Part shown: positions 63,433-64,000 of the stretch, piece after piece
How positions within the stretch are numbered: the stretch's first letter is position 1
Layout of the letters: each line of letters starts with the position of its first letter
NCBI GenBank assembly: GCA_007844125.1
Contig: CM017568.1
Coordinates: forward strand, 6,344,685 to 6,408,684
DNA length: 64,000 nucleotides
Direction: 5' to 3'
DNA from: Sinonovacula constricta
Taxonomy: Eukaryota; Mollusca; Bivalvia; Cardiida; Solecurtidae
Program-made: the position numbers and the translations under genes
Notes under the pieces: generated by a model
What the model saw: the letters and a program-made list of their open reading frames with translations, nothing else
What the model was told of the DNA's origin: nothing
Database searches by the model: none

Positions 63433-63446
63433 GTGAGCTGGAATGA

Positions 63447-64000
63447 GCATCAGTATATGTCAGATTTATTCAACTGCATAAGATTCTATTTAACACAATA
63501 CAGTGTATTAATTCTCTAGAGTGTGCATTTGATGTATTTTGTCTAGGACACGTAGCTTGGTTATTATGAGGCTACGTTTTTACTCTTAATTGTAAAGTGT
63601 TTGGTGGTCATTGTCATTAAATGTGTATTAAGAGAAAAAATAACTCCAGGATATTCGTTTATTCGATTATAAAGCCTGCCAATAGAGGAAAGTATGAAAA
63701 CTACCCCTTTTAAAGTCGCTGAAGTATTTAAATAGTCTATCATTTACAATAAGAAGAAATAGCGTTCTACCAATAACTTAAATGTCCATAATGTCAATGT
63801 TCTAAAATGCAAAGAAACCTCTTCGGAACATTAAACTATCTTTAACAGATTCGCTTCTAATGAAATCTAATTAAAATAACGATTTTAAGATAGGCTTTTG
63901 TAGCTTTTGTGTTTTTGATCGATAGATCGATATTGGTGCCATCGTTTGAATATGACCTATAGCATAGTATATCGCTAGATATATTGCCACTGAGAATCTA
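63447..64000. other. AT-rich right end, no gene seen
   Basis: No coding exon compatible with the 63432 donor is recognisable before the window ends. Confidence 0.45.

Overview
This window looks like AT-rich, intron- and intergenic-type DNA from an invertebrate animal, most likely a bivalve mollusc. The reasons are indirect. There is no bacterial-style gene packing and there are no operons. Most of the sequence has stops in all six frames, and it is crowded with simple repeats, tRNA-derived SINEs, a decayed LINE and a short dispersed repeat family. Several SINE bodies look to me like bivalve types, from memory only and unaligned. I could not name a species from the sequence. I see no rRNA, no intact tRNA gene and no CRISPR array.

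Layout. Positions 1-1527 are unremarkable single-copy DNA. Positions 1528-21271 are one ~9.87-kb unit present twice in direct tandem (1528-11407 and 11408-21271). Outside simple repeats the two copies differ at only about 0.4% of sites by eye. Each copy carries a (CA/CACG)n block of ~400 bp, a GAT-rich microsatellite, two members of a dispersed repeat that I call R1, and on the minus strand a possible small two-exon gene that I do not recognise. Positions 21272-33050 hold tRNA-derived SINEs on both strands, an unrecognised 94-codon minus-strand reading frame (24481-24765), further R1-type repeats and decayed membrane-protein exons (29.8 and 30.3 kb). Positions 33050-48000 are mostly featureless AT-rich DNA, apart from a possible 3' terminal exon (35778-36000), a 45-bp minisatellite split by an R1 insertion (42028-42962) and more R1-related pieces. 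Positions 48045-49865 are a frameshifted non-LTR retrotransposon (reverse transcriptase to C-terminus, minus strand). Positions 50-60 kb contain paired repeats, a clustered CRE/palindrome site, a perfect palindromic AGGTCA site, a SINE ending in a 138-bp (TA)n tract, another tRNA-like head and a probable MITE. Positions 60.9-64 kb hold an apparently intact membrane-spanning exon (61030-61210), a decayed second copy (62585-62756) and a possible first exon on the plus strand (63378-63432).

How the parts relate. The best candidate for real gene content is the set of minus-strand exons at 62.6, 61.1, 35.9, 30.3 and 29.8 kb. Three are copies of one exon, one open and two broken. The terminal exon at 35.9 kb is phase-compatible with the open copy. 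The encoded helices resemble ninjurin-family membrane proteins, but only weakly. Everything else supported here is repeat biology or duplication. I found no evidence for a complete gene or for a novel multi-gene system in the window.
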